From contig NC_090439.1 in assembly GCF_031143425.1 (NCBI RefSeq), forward strand, positions 642,693,465 through 642,757,464: 64,000 nt of DNA. Reading direction: 5' to 3'. This DNA is from Pleurodeles waltl (taxonomy: Eukaryota; Chordata; Amphibia; Caudata; Salamandridae). Position numbers and translations under genes: made by a program. This document shows positions 1 through 11,550 of the stretch, piece after piece; position 1 is the stretch's first letter, and each line of letters begins with the position of its first letter. Below the pieces are notes generated by a model. The model was not told where the DNA came from. It saw nothing but the letters and a program-made list of their open reading frames with translations, and made no database searches.

Positions 1-711
1 TGAGGGCTGCCTTGGCCCTCTCTTTCAGCAACTATGTCCTGCACCATTGCCGGTGTCTCAGTGAGGCAAACCTTCTATCAGGCTGCATTCAATCTATTGC
101 AACAGTCATTGGGCGTCCCTGCAGCATGCTGGGCAGTGTACATCGAGGTTGGTGGACAGACCCCTGCCTCTCAACCTGTCCTGGGGCTTCTCCCATTGCG
201 CCAGCCCCAATGACAGCCTGAGCTTCTTCATTCTTGTGCGGGACCGGCACTTGGGCTATAAATCTTCTCTCTGCAGCATGGTGTACAACTGCACTTCTTC
301 TCACTTGCAACCTGGGTGCAAAGAGTGGGAGGCACCAGCGATTGACTGTCGCATGGACAAGGGTCTGCGCTTAGAGATGAATGGATGGAGGGAGAGACTC
401 GCACACATAAGCTTTATGGACTTCATTGTTGCCCTTACTAACTTTAGGGGCCTTCCTCATCATTGAACTTACAAGCAAGAGCTCACACAAAGGAGTGCCT
501 GAGGTGAGTCTCTCAGCTCCTATATCAACTACTCAGTGGCTGTGAGTCACTTCTGGTCTGAGTGACTGTAAACCAATTCTTCCTGCAAACCATAATTCTA
601 AGGGGACTCCATATTGGCACTTAACAACCACTTAGCTGACTCTTGACATGGACCTTGAGGTCTAGAGCCTCAAACTGTTGACTTCATTGCTCCTTTTAAA
701 AATAAGGGGGG
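1..711. other. No gene recognised
   Basis: Short open frames are present but none resembles a known protein or repeat that I can name. A G homopolymer (about 11 bases, near 706-716) closes the stretch. I see no RNA gene or regulatory site. Confidence 0.5.
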
Positions 712-1500
712 GGGGGCTTGCTGTTGCAGGGTTATTTTAGTGCTTAGCTTGGACACACTTATTTTAGCTTTGCGGCTTCGTTCTGTGCCCTTTTATCTAG
801 TTTATTTAATTTATTCTTTTTTTATTATTCCAGCATAGCTTCATTTTAGTGTAGATGTTCTATTATTTATTATCAGCTGTTTTATTCATGCAGGAATTAT
901 TGGTTCTTTGCACAACATTTTTATCTTGTGTTCTGCCCAGGGTTGTATATGATAATCTATCACGTATTGCCTGTCTAAGACTACGATGACTACCTTACAC
1001 AGAAAAGACGCATTATTACGTCAGGCCAGTCTCAGAACAACAACATGTTTTGTTATAAAACAATACACTGGCACAAACAAGGTTATAGGAGACATTCCAG
1101 TCAGCCATCTTACACAGTACCATGTTGTCACAGCTCTGCTGAAGCTGGCATAATTGCTCCAGCTACTTGGGAGTACTGCCAGAAGTTCACAGGCAAAAAC
1201 ACCCCTGGTTATTATTCAGGCATGGTGCTGAGACTTCCTTGCAGAGACTATTACGGGCAGATAAGAGCTAACACTGCTAAAGCTCTCATGTAGATCCTAG
1301 TAGTGCAGTTAGGGATTTTAGATTCCTTAGTGTGGCAAGATGTTGGGACTTTTGATTTGTTTTGTTTTCATGGTCACAATGACTGTGTTTGTGTTTTATC
1401 TTCCTAAGAATCTCAGTTCATGCCTTTTTACATAGAATGCAGTTGCTCCAATAAAATATATTCAACTAAGTCCTGCTTCTGTGATTTTCCACTCCCATCA
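712..1500 (+). repeat. LTR-like dispersed repeat
   Basis: The segment begins just after a G run and ends near an AATAAA signal (about 1,451) followed by a T/C-rich stretch, an arrangement typical of the R/U5 end of an LTR. The text resembles a dispersed newt repeat I believe I have seen before, but this is memory and not a search. No flanking duplication was found and no coding frame is convincing. It may be a solo LTR or a fragment. Confidence 0.35.
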
Positions 1501-1559
1501 CACTGGAATATATGGACCACTGTTGGGGTGAAATACACACTGGGAAACTGAACTTAAAG

Positions 1560-1831
1560 CCTGCCTTCATGAAATTTGTAAGGAAGTCATGGAACTGGGC
1601 GATTGAATAGATGAATTGGAGCGATCAGTAGATGCTCGCTTGGATAATCAGGAAATGCTTCGGCATACGATTCAAACCCTAGAAGAACAGCAGCCTGAAC
1701 TTAAAACAAAGTCAGAGGACTTGGAAAACTGGAGTGGGCTCAACAGTGTTCAAATCAGAGGCGTTCCTAAAGGTACAGAAGGAGAGAATATTCTGATCTT
1801 CACCAGAGACCTGCTTTACACTATCAGATAG
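1560..1831 (+). pseudogene. L1 ORF1p relic (coiled coil)
   Basis: The translation is rich in E, L, Q and K, with heptad-like spacing, and leads into a segment reading ENWSGLNSVQIRGVPKGTEG. This resembles the coiled coil followed by the start of the RNA-binding domain of L1 ORF1 proteins, which coat LINE RNA as trimers. A stop lies just before the first Met used here, and the frame ends after about 71 codons, so most of the RNA-binding domain is out of frame or lost. The assignment rests on the coiled-coil to IRG transition and on the ORF2 relics downstream on the same strand. Confidence 0.6.
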
Positions 1832-2806
1832 CACCAGAGGCACCACCTCTCCATGTGCTAATAGAACTACGGCCAATTCAAATTGGGCTGAGGGTGCCAC
1901 AAACATTTCTGTGAGGGCGAGGAAGCCATCATTTGCATTGTCAGGAGAAGGCAGACTTGATTTTTAGGTGGTTGACCATCCTGCTCAGGATCTCTGACCT
2001 ATCACTCATGGGAAACCCAAAACAGAGACCTCTGCCCCATTACCGACCATCTGAGAGTCCACAAACTGAAGTATTGATGTAGCCACCCCTTTGGTTTGAA
2101 TTTTCAGAGGAATGGCAAACATTGGCAAATCCATTCCCTCACTAAGCTTGAGTCTTTGCAGATCTGCCTCCAGACCCTGATCCTTGCAACAGTGCACACA
2201 GGTCTCAGGATAAATGCAAAGAGCTTCACCCTGTATGGTGTACTATATTCGGATGGTTGAGGTCATTTCGAACCAGCCCCACGTCCTCAAAGAAGGTCAA
2301 GGCTGACATCATCCCACAGCTAGCAAATATGAAAACAGAGTCCTCACAGAGCATCCACCCTGCAGGAGGGGGAGACCCATAGGGTTTCTTAAACAAGCAG
2401 AAACGAGGACACTGTGCTTTCCCCATCGGCTACTGTTGGTGAACCAAATGATGTGGTTGGGACGGGTTATGTTTACTGCTTTTCTCGTGTTTATATCTCT
2501 CTCACTCTCACTGTCAGGTAGGTAGGATTACATCTTGGTTCCCTCCCCCTTTCTTATTATTCTCGATTTGTGAAGGTCACACCTCTTTTAGGGGACCCGT
2601 TAGTAGGCTTTCCTCTTTTCTGGACATAGATCAGTCGTTTGACCCAGTTGGCCAATGATTTGGTCTTTTGTGTTGGATTTGGCTCCTTTTTTGCTCATAT
2701 TCCCAATGCAACATTTGAGGAAGGTGTGGGGTCTGGGAGGGTGGAATAAACTATGGTGAACTCACAGGGATGTATGACACATGGCCACTCAAACTCCAAT
2801 TGCTAA

Positions 2807-3552
2807 GTGTGCATGATAATAAGCAAAGACAGATTTGAAGGTATCTTTTACATCACTGTCCTGATATCCTCCTTTTACAGGAGACCCGCATATTTCAGAA
2901 AGATTATATTCACATGCGCCACCCGAAATACCCTTATCAGTACTTGGCTTCTCCTAAGGAAAAAAGGCAAGGTTGCCGTGCCCTGCAAGGCCCATATTGA
3001 CAAATCATCAGTCACTTCACAGGGACAAGATGAAACTCAAGATTCAGAGGGCAGGGATCATGTTCACACTCCTAAAATCTATGCTCCAAACACTGCACAG
3101 GACTCTTTCCTTGGTACCCTGTTAAAGGAGCAGCTGAGGAATTTCTGGGGGGACGTGGTGCTGGTGGTATCCCATAACCTTGCTAGGGAACCGGTTTGAG
3201 AGGAACCAAAATACATCTCATGGAACAGGTGCAATGTCAGCCCTCCTTTAAAAGCAGATTAACAAATTGGGCCTTTTTCGACCCATCGAGGCACATGCAC
3301 CCAGACCTCCAAGACTACCTTTATTCTCATGTTCATGCTTCCTACTTTAGGATTGATTATCCTTTAATCACACACTCACTCCTACAGACACTCACAGTGG
3401 TCAAGCTCTTCAATACTTGTTTTTGGATCACGCACATCTTAAACTCACTTGGTAGGGCGCCCATGTTGCTGCATAGTTATACACAGTGGCATCTTAAACC
3501 AAAGAACCCCGCCTGCTTGAAAATAATCTCACCTCTGAAATTATGGCCCTAG
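2807..3552 (+). pseudogene. L1 ORF2 endonuclease relic
   Basis: Two overlapping frames hold endonuclease-like blocks. The first has an IYAPNTAQDSF block followed by FWGDVVLVVSHN, where active enzymes carry a Gly-Asp-Phe-Asn-type site; here that site is degraded. The second has a DYLYSHVHASYFRIDYPLITHSL block, matching the Tyr-Ser-x-Arg-Ile-Asp-Tyr region near the catalytic end of these enzymes. The domain nicks target DNA in L1 retrotransposition. A frameshift separates the two halves (about 3,196), so the product cannot be functional. Confidence 0.6.
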
Positions 3553-3879
3553 AATGATCAGATAAACACACCCATTTTAAACAAAAGCAAAGCAAGTTGG
3601 GCATTTGAAGGGGTCAGCTCAGATCTTACAGGATCACCCAGGTGAAGCGTTCACTTTTCTCACTGAAAAGGACTTTTATGAAAGGTGGGCATGTTGTTGG
3701 CATGCAATAAAGTAGTCTGGGAAACAGCGGCCATTCAACGATTTCTGTAGATCTCTTCACAGTCAGGAGGATGAATACCTTAAGGACATTTATGAGTACA
3801 TGACTTCCTGTGAATGTACGCCTCTGGAATTATAAGAAGTTCTGATAACATCTGAAGAAATTCACCTGGCCCACAAAGC

Positions 3880-5130
3880 TTTGCCAGCAGGAAAAGCTCC
3901 GGACTGGGTGGTCACCTGGTGGACTTTTACCGAGCATGTTTACCACTCCTTAAAGACCACTTCACCCCTGTTTTCAACTCCTTTAATCAATCCACAAGCC
4001 TAACCCTATCAGTGTGCTACCCCGAGATCACCTTAATACCTAAACCAGGTACACATCCCATTAGCAGCACATTTTATCAACCCATTGCACTTCTAAATAC
4101 TGAGGCAAAGCTCTGCACCAAAAATCTCGTGCTCAGACTGCAGTTCCTTCTGTGCACCTGGTAAACCCAGACCAAGTGAGCTTTACTCGCAATTGCCAGG
4201 GAGCTGACAATCTTAGATGCTTTGCCCACCTGATTGAAAAAGCTCATAGGCTTCACATTACTTCTCTGTTCCTCTCTTTCGATGCAGAGAGAGTGTTTGA
4301 TTGGGTTAACTGGGCCTTTCCTAGGGTGGTTCTACAAAAGATTCAAATTGGCACCAAGATAATAAACAAAATCTTGGCAGGGTACACATTCCCTACCGCA
4401 TCTATTAGACTGCAAAAATAAAAATTGTACCTTTATCTTGTGAGCTGGACAACAGCGTGTGCCCAACAAACTCCTCATGCTCAGAGTGGATGTTCGAGGA
4501 TAGCAAAATGTCTTTGCTGCATATGGACCCTGATGTGATTTGTAGACCGCTCTGGGACATAGTCTGGCTTTCTGGTCAGGGTAGAACGATGAGCGCATGT
4601 ATAGCTACCCCCACCAGAACAGTCCCTTCCTCAATTCACTGCCCCCATTAAACTTGAGAGGGACATTAGGCAGACATGTGCCATCTCCCCTTTGATAATT
4701 GTCCTAGTGATTGAGCCCCTGGCCATACATATCAGAAACTCACTTAAGATAGAGGGGATCCCTTCCAGAGATCGCATCTATAAAGTGAATTTGTTTGCTG
4801 TCAATCTTCCTTTTGTCCCTAACAAACCCCTTCTGAAACCTTACCAGAGCTGATCTCCATTTTGGAAACAATTGAATGGGTTTCAGGCTTCAAAATTAAT
4901 ATGGACAAGTCACAAGCCCTAAATCCAAATCATAAGATCCAGCAGCTACAATCCTTGGACATCTTCTACTGGTCTGAGAATCGTAAAGGCATTCTATATG
5001 GTCTTAGGTGATGGTGACCACTATATCTGTTCTGGCTAGATGGCATAATTATTATCAAAATTAATGTTCTCCCAGACTGCTATATCTGTTCCATTCCCTC
5101 CCTACTCTCATCCCAAGTTCTGACATGAAG
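3880..5130 (+). pseudogene. L1 ORF2 reverse transcriptase relic
   Basis: Blocks in order: an ITLIPKPGTHP block and PIALLNTEAKL (fingers), VNPDQVSF and SFDAERVFDWVNW (palm, first catalytic Asp), then after an inserted repeat KLERDIRQTCAISPLIIVLV and a degraded site where active enzymes have the second pair of Asp residues (near 4,795, now FAVN). The N-terminal and central blocks lie in different frames around 4,150. An RT of this type primes on nicked target DNA. The relic is interrupted at 4,413-4,632 and ends near the second repeat copy. Confidence 0.7.
4413..4632. repeat. ~220 bp repeat, copy 1
   Basis: It begins CAAAAATAAAAATTG and ends near CTTCCTCAATTCA. It matches copy 2 at 5,137-5,283 plus 5,868-5,946 and splits the RT relic in two: similarity to L1 RT stops at 4,412 and resumes at about 4,633. 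The family is not recognised; a SINE or small DNA element is possible. It provides an uninterrupted reference for the MITE insertion in copy 2. Confidence 0.6.
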
Positions 5131-5136
5131 ATTCTC

Positions 5137-5946
5137 CAAAAATAAAAATTGTACCTTTATCTTGGGAGATGGACAGCCCCGCTTGCCAAACAAACTCCTT
5201 GTGCTCAGAGTGGATGATCCAGGATAGTGAAATGTCTTTGCTGCATATGGACCTCAGCGTGGTGTGTAGATAGCTCTGGAACTTAGGGCCTCATTATGAA
5301 CATGGCAGTCCAGACCACCATGCCTGCAGTGGCAGAAATTACCACCATCGGAATCTTGGTCTGGACCACCATATAATATACAAGGGAAGACTGCCACAGG
5401 CGGCCCTCTGCCACCGCCAGACTTCTGCGGACAGGCAGCATGACGATGGCGGATTTCTCTATCTGACAGGGCAGCGCTGCAAGCAGGGAAAGGCTGGCGG
5501 AAGGGGTGCTGCGGTGCCCCCCTGGGGGCCACTACACTGCCCATGCAGTTGACATGGGCAGTACAAGGGCCCCTGTGCACAGCCCCAGCGCGCAGGTCAC
5601 TGCCCCATTTACGGGCAGTAATATGCTCGACTGCTGCTGCTGCACCCGCCGCACTGCGGCATTGACGACAGCTCCATGTGGAACCATCGGCAATGTCCAG
5701 GCCCAGCATTCCGCTGGGCCGGCTGGCGGTAACAATGTTTCCATCCGCCGGCCCAGTGGAATGAATAATATAGGGCCGACTGGGTCTTCTAGGGGCTGAC
5801 AGTCTATGTTTACACTGCCAGCATGATCACGGTGGGGGATCCCGCGGTGTTCATAATGAGCCCCTTAGTCTTGCTTCCTTGTCGAGGTAGAACGAAGAGT
5901 GCATTTATAGCTAACCTCACCAGAACTGTCCCTTCCTCAACCCACC
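5137..5946. repeat. ~220 bp repeat, copy 2, split by a MITE
   Basis: The left part (5,137-5,285) and right part (5,868-5,946) together align with copy 1 at 4,413-4,632. The 579 bp MITE plus one TTA duplicate accounts for the excess length. Copy 1 reads through the same junction without interruption (ACATAGTCTGG against AACTTA/TTAGTCTTG here). Confidence 0.65.
5286..5864. mobile_element. Harbinger-like MITE, 579 bp
   Basis: Terminal inverted repeats of about 17 bp (GGGCCTCATTATGAACA at the left; the reverse complement of the right end reads GGGGCTCATTATGAACA) are flanked by TTA at 5,283-5,285 and 5,865-5,867. TTA is the usual target duplication of PIF/Harbinger elements. The inside is GC-rich with CGG/CCG-rich palindromic stretches and no transposase. 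The paralogous repeat at 4,413-4,632 shows the empty site, so both ends are well supported. Confidence 0.85.
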
Positions 5947-6059
5947 CCTAGCAACAAACCCTGACGTTCTCCAGCATGGCAACCTAGAACATGTGCTGAG
6001 TGGACAGACAACAACTGTAGGACCCCAAGCAACCTTTTCCAGTGCCCAAATGTAAAATA

Positions 6060-6830
6060 AAATGGAACATTGGGAAATGTAAAACTCCCGCCTTCAATAT
6101 TCACAACTTTGCATTGGCCATTATACCCACTAAATGTCTTGGCAGCTATGAGGCCCCTCACCCACTTTGAAAAGTTAATTGGCTCTTTTGAGGGTTTCAA
6201 AAGGTGTATATATTGGACTTATAGGGCAATTCAAAAATCCGAACAAGTGGTTAAGCACCCATACCAAGCCTGTTGGGAAAGCAATTTACGGCTGACAATC
6301 CTTCATCAGAAATGGGAATGGGGAGAGAAATACCCAAAATACACAAGAGTATCTCAATTAAGGAATCATCCTAAACCAATGGTACCTGATTTTGCTGAGG
6401 CTGGCTAAGATGTACCCTGCAGCTTCCTTGATTTATTGGCAGTGTCACCACATAACAGGGGACTTTATACATATCTGGTGGTTCTACATGGTCATTAAGA
6501 CCTACTGGAAGGAGGTCCTGGGACATATCAAGGGGACGATATAGTATCCCATCCCAGCCAACCCATGTACTCAAATTCTGAGATGTAGACTGCACAAATT
6601 GGTGGGCATGACCCACTCGGACTGGGCTTTGACTTGAGCTGCTAAGCAACTGATCACCCTCTATTGAAAAAAATCAGAACTTCCTCCGAAGGATTCATGT
6701 TTTAATAAACTATGGTTACCCCTTGCTGCAGAACAGATACACACATTCTCCTACATGGAAAGTAAATTGTTAACCCATTGGCAACCACTAATCGATTACC
6801 TCTCTTTTTCTCAGGTGGCTCGCTGAGGAT
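6060..6830 (+). pseudogene. L1 ORF2 C-terminal relic
   Basis: Frames read NVKLPPSIFTTLHW, then after stops AKMYPAASLIYWQ and a CHHITGDFIHIWW block followed by TYWKEVL. This matches the cysteine/histidine-rich C-terminal region of L1 ORF2 proteins, although the expected first Cys is now Tyr. A final block, LLTHWQPLIDYLSFSQ, is the usual end of the protein. Several frameshifts and stops are present. It follows the RT relic on the same strand. Confidence 0.6.
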
Positions 6831-7255
6831 GAAGAAGATGGACAAACTGTGGTGCAGCTTCTCATTTAGGACTGCCCTATTCAAACTAACTATCGTTTTT
6901 CAAAAATGCATACCATGCTCTCTTTTTCTTATGGGTGCTTCATACAATTCTAATGAAACTGTCTGTATGCAGTGAAAAACAAGCTCATAAATCAAACTTT
7001 TCAATTGTCTGCGGTGAATCCTTGAGCTCTCAACGAGGCAAAGACTACTCTAGACCAACAAGACACCAGGTGGACAAAAATGATCAATTCTTCTGTCACA
7101 CTCTGTATTTCACCGAACACCTACATGATTCCAAATTCTCTAAGGTTCATCACTTTTTATGTACCGCATAACCAATGACGAATAGTTAACGTGATTGCAT
7201 GTATTTGTGTCTGGCTAAGTTGCACTTGTTATCACGAAAACGCTGAAATAATAAA

Positions 7256-8573
7256 ATCTATTTACAGAGTTCTGCATCAAAATCAGTTTATTTTTTAGAA
7301 TGTATGTTGAAATGAATGTACGCATTTGACGCTATGTATTCAGTAGTTATAATCACATACATTGAAAGGGTGTTTCTTTGTTTGATGTTATATATAAATT
7401 TCGTGTGAAATCGGGGCAAATGTCCGTTTTTTGAAGCGCGATCAGCAATACGTTGGATCAGATTTCATTGGCATTCACTGACCTCAGATTCTCATTACCC
7501 TTGGAATGGCAGTTGAGCAAAGTGACTTTTATAATCATTCCTCTGTGGCAATCATCAAGAGGGTGTATGGTCTAAATGAAGGTCAATATTTTTTTTTTCA
7601 AACAACCAAACTAGCACCATTGAATATAAATTCTTGTCAGAAGTCGGTTTTACTTTCCTAGTACGGAAACTCCCCCCTTAAATGAGCAAACAAGTAGGGA
7701 TTCTGCTGGGCTGATGTTAACCGTAACAGAAACGATCAATATTTATAATAAAAATTATTGGTATCACAGAAGTTGTGTTTTCTGTGATCACTGAGCACCA
7801 GCATATATCTCACAAAGCCTGCCTCATCCAGCCTCCCCCGAACTGGTCCAACAATGCATAAGTTAGTGTCTTCGGATTTATTGTTATTAATATTGTAATA
7901 CTCCAGTCCCAGGCAGATCATATCAGCTGGTGCAACACTTGAACCTCCCTGAATTTTCCCTAAAGGTCAGTCTCACAGATCTGTATCTTTGAAGGCTCCA
8001 CGTGGCTCAACTACTTTTTGACATTGAGTCTTTTTCAGCATTTTTTAGCGTTTGAGAGATTGAATTAACAACTTGATCAATGGAGAAATTTAAACCCTAA
8101 TACCGTGCAGCAAGACATATAAATTTAAATGTGTACACAGCTGTAAAACCGGATTGGCGGCTGCAAAATCTTTGTTAGGACAAATACCGGCTCGCTTTTA
8201 AGGAATGGAGTTTTTATTGGGCTTTATGCTATGCACATTATATGCCCTTGAACACTGTAATTATTACAAATAAAGAAACGACTTCCTTTTTCATGATGAT
8301 GATCATCTACCTGTTGAGCATCATCCATGTTTGAGAAACAGTTGTGTGTCTTAAGAAATTCCACAAGTTGAACTTTTTGATGAAAGAGAATATGCGGCTG
8401 GGTTCAAGGAGCCTACAAGGCAGCTATGTCATCATTTGTTCATCACTGCTGGAGCAGCAGGTTTGACAGTTAGGTCCTCCTGTGATGAGGGACAATGGTA
8501 CTTCATTGGATGCTTCAAAAATGTGGTGATACGGGAAACTACTACTTTGAGGAATTCCCCCACAGAATCATTG
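7256..8573. other. No gene recognised
   Basis: AT-rich sequence between the L1 3' end and the solo LTR. A 61-codon open frame on - (7,736-7,921) has no recognisable motif and no supporting context. I see no repeat structure I can name. Confidence 0.5.
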
Positions 8574-8577
8574 ACTT

Positions 8578-10190
8578 TGAGAGAGCGTGGCTTATATAAT
8601 CTATATTAACATGAACTGTTTAGGTATTAATGTGTGATAATACCATATAGAAATTATATTAGTAGAAGTTTTGCTTAAATGTGCTCCTGAAATTATGACC
8701 ACGAAGAGTGGCCACCAATGTATACGCAGACTAATAATGATGAATAGAGTGTTTATGTTATGTTCAATTAAGCTTATATTAACATTCGCATTAATGAATC
8801 TGTATTGAAAATCCTCATAGGCTTTAAATTAGCGTGAGCTGCAGCTTTGCTGCCTGGCTCTCATATTAAATGCATTTCTCTGTTTTCCAGTGTTTTGACT
8901 CACAAGGGGCCATGACCCTGCAAATGTTCTTTTCTCCAAAACTTGGAAGATGAATGTAACTATATGAAATCCGTTCCCAAGCGCATATTCGGTGCCTTGG
9001 TCTAAAAGTTATAGATGAAATTGAAACAAATGTAGATTAGTGAAATGTACAAGGACATTTAGACCATTGAACAATGAACTACTGATCCAACGGACGTGCC
9101 AAGGAATGAAATAACGCCGGATGTGCCACCTCTGAAGACGTAAATTATGAAGACCAATCAAAAACTAGCAAACTAATGTGGGGTGACAATTGGGATTACC
9201 AAATGTTAAATTTGATAGGTTAAAGATAGTGGGGTATAGTAAATGACAAATAGAATTTTGGGGGAATGTCTTACGAAAAGTGGATAAAAACCCATGTCAC
9301 AGAGAGGTCGAGGGATTAGGTAGGGAATGCTATTGATTTTATCCAGAAACTCTGTCACTCTGTTGGGTGACTTGAGACTTATTAGAACCATCCTCATCTA
9401 TAGTCTGTCCATTTTCACTTATCCTCCTTATGAGGGAAGTATCCCTTTTGTCCTTTAATTGAGTCCTGACTGATGGCGATTTGACTGATGTCCTGAGGAC
9501 GAAGACTGAACCTGTGTGCTGACCTAATCCTTGGAGGGTAATTATGACAAGGCAATTGTGATTTGTCTAATTTGCTTTTCCTTTTTAGGTACCAACTGCT
9601 TGTTTTTCGACAGAGACCATAGCTAGATGTTTACCATATTGGTGTTCCAAATCGTTTTGCATGAAGCCCAAACATGCCGATGCTAATTAGTGGTTAGGAC
9701 AGGTGTTCATCAAACTGACGAAAATAGACAAATGACCGAGACAATGCTTTGTTGAACTGATGTAATATTAATACTCTGCTAATCTTGATCTATGCTCACG
9801 CCGTGTTATATTCTAATGTTTATGATTTTTGTCTTATTTAAATCTTATCATAGTTGCCATATCGTGACTATGCTGTTGTGTTTCTTGGCTTTGAGGTTAA
9901 CGCACTTAATCTTAGATTGTAATTAATAGGGAATAAAACTCATAAAATTCTACTAAACCGGTGTGATTATTCATGGCTGAAAGGTCATGGTAGCGTCGAT
10001 GTATTGATTAATGACTTTGACTAAGGTGAAATGTATTGTGGTAATTAAATATTGATGATGTTATTGATGTATTGATTGATATATTGATTAGCTATCTCGT
10101 CCTACGTTGTCTCTCAACTGGATCAAAAGATTCATTGGCCTAAAACGAGTCCTGATGTGAAATAAATTATCATAAGGGGACGCGTTAACA
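8578..10190 (+). mobile_element. Solo retroviral LTR of the ERV-A/B/C family
   Basis: It begins TGAGAGAG and ends GTTAACA, flanked by ACTT at 8,574-8,577 and 10,191-10,194, a 4 bp target duplication as in ERV-C. Its blocks align in order with the ERV-C LTR: a U3 block near 8,676 (AAATGTGCTCC), a TATA box (9,284-9,290), a TTTTTAGGTACCAACTGC block (about 9,582-9,599), AATAAA (9,932-9,937), CCGGTGTGATTATTC just after it, and a final AAAAGATTCAT block (about 10,125). No primer site follows the right end, so this is a solo LTR left after recombination between two LTRs. Length is 1,613 bp against 1,635 bp in ERV-C. Confidence 0.85.
9284..9290 (+). promoter_or_regulatory. TATA box of solo LTR
   Basis: ATAAAAA sits about 700 bp into the LTR, in the position of the TATA box of the ERV-C LTR (TATAAAAA). 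The context GGATAAAAACCCATG parallels CTATAAAAACCAGG in ERV-C. Retained activity is unknown. Confidence 0.55.
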
Positions 10191-11550
10191 ACTTCATAAG
10201 AGTTAGGAATTAATACAAATTTAACGTTCTTCCGTGGTAATGTCAGAGTCTGCGCCAAAGCCAGAAAAGGACCCATCAGAAATTACCAAACTCATATGTA
10301 AGCCTGTTGCAATGCCTAGTAATGTGAAGAGCTTTGACAATACTTTTAAAGTGGTAAGTCATGCCCGTGAACATTATTGTGTTGTATTGGAAATTATCGC
10401 TACTAACGCCTTTGAAAGCTGAATTAACCACTAATGATTTTCATTTGTTATGGATTGAGAAATTGTATGGAATTAGGCTAACATAAAAAATAATGTGCAA
10501 CTTGGAAAATGTGCCCACTTGAGTGAGGGCTCATTTTATACGTAATGCTGTCACATTAAAGATTTCATGCTATGTATTTGCTTTATTACTATAGGCTTAA
10601 GTTAGCGAGGTTTGGGCCTACTCTGCACAACCTCATGTCAAGCTGCAATGGTTAATAAAATAGTGAGAAAATGTATGACCTGAGAATTCATTTCACTGTT
10701 CACACTGTGCTGACCAAACGTTTTGCAGATGTCTTTAGCTTTCTCATGAGAACTGCTCGCTAGAATGTCTTGTATTCGAAAATGTAATTTTGTAAAGTTT
10801 GATGCATGAGACAGCAATGTTCCCAGGAACCAACAATGGATGCACTGACTGGAGAACGGATTGCAACAAAATAGTTACCTCACAAGTCTGACTATGGGAA
10901 CAGGAGAGGAGAAGCCAATCATCGACGTGTGAAAGACAGTTTAGTTATATCTTAGGTTTGGGTTCTAATTTCTATTGGATTAACTGTAAATGTATGATTT
11001 TCTGACCAATGACATTGTGGGAAGTGTCTTTAGTAAATTCTAACTTAGCCTGACTACAAAGAGGAGAGGGAACTTTTTCCTATTCTGATTTGAGGAGCTG
11101 AACAAGTTCCTGATGACTTTATTTCTAACTTTGATGTTATTGCTTAAATTGCTAAAGGTGGATGCTGATCCCTTAAAGATTGCTTTTTAAATGGTTCAGA
11201 TAGCTTAGAGTCCCCTGTGCCTGAGCCATTTCCTTTCACTACCCCGTTGGTGAAGCTGACCAGATGGATGTCCAGCTGATGAAGAGAAATCGCAGCCTGA
11301 CGATTCATTTGAGGAGAGGTATAACAAATGCTATTGCCCTAGTTTTAGATCTGTTCTTTATTTCTAGGTACCAACCGCTACTTTTATTCAGCCATAGTCT
11401 AAATTTTTTCCAAATTATCTCTTGACTAAGATTGTTTTGCATGAATCCCCAACATGCTATTCTACTCTGAAGGTTAGCTAGGGAGCCCTTGAAATGTTAA
11501 CAAATTGCAAATAACAAAGAGTTGATATTGTTCACTTGTTGAATCTAGAT

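Larger units (their letters stand above)
1505..7255 (+). mobile_element. Decayed L1-type LINE
   Basis: The order of relics on + matches an L1-type non-LTR retrotransposon: an ORF1 coiled-coil segment (about 1,560-1,830), an apurinic-type endonuclease (about 3,030-3,470), a reverse transcriptase (about 3,880-5,130) and the C-terminal ORF2 region (about 6,060-6,830). An A/T-rich tail with AATAAAA lies near 7,245. Every domain is broken by stops and frameshifts, so the copy is old and inactive. It has been enlarged by two copies of a ~220 bp repeat and by a MITE. The 5' and 3' limits are approximate, and no target duplication was found. Confidence 0.7.

Noticed and set aside
12..466. Possible exon with a splice-like CAG near the start
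   Set aside because: Open frames on both strands are short and show no domain; no exon-intron structure could be supported.
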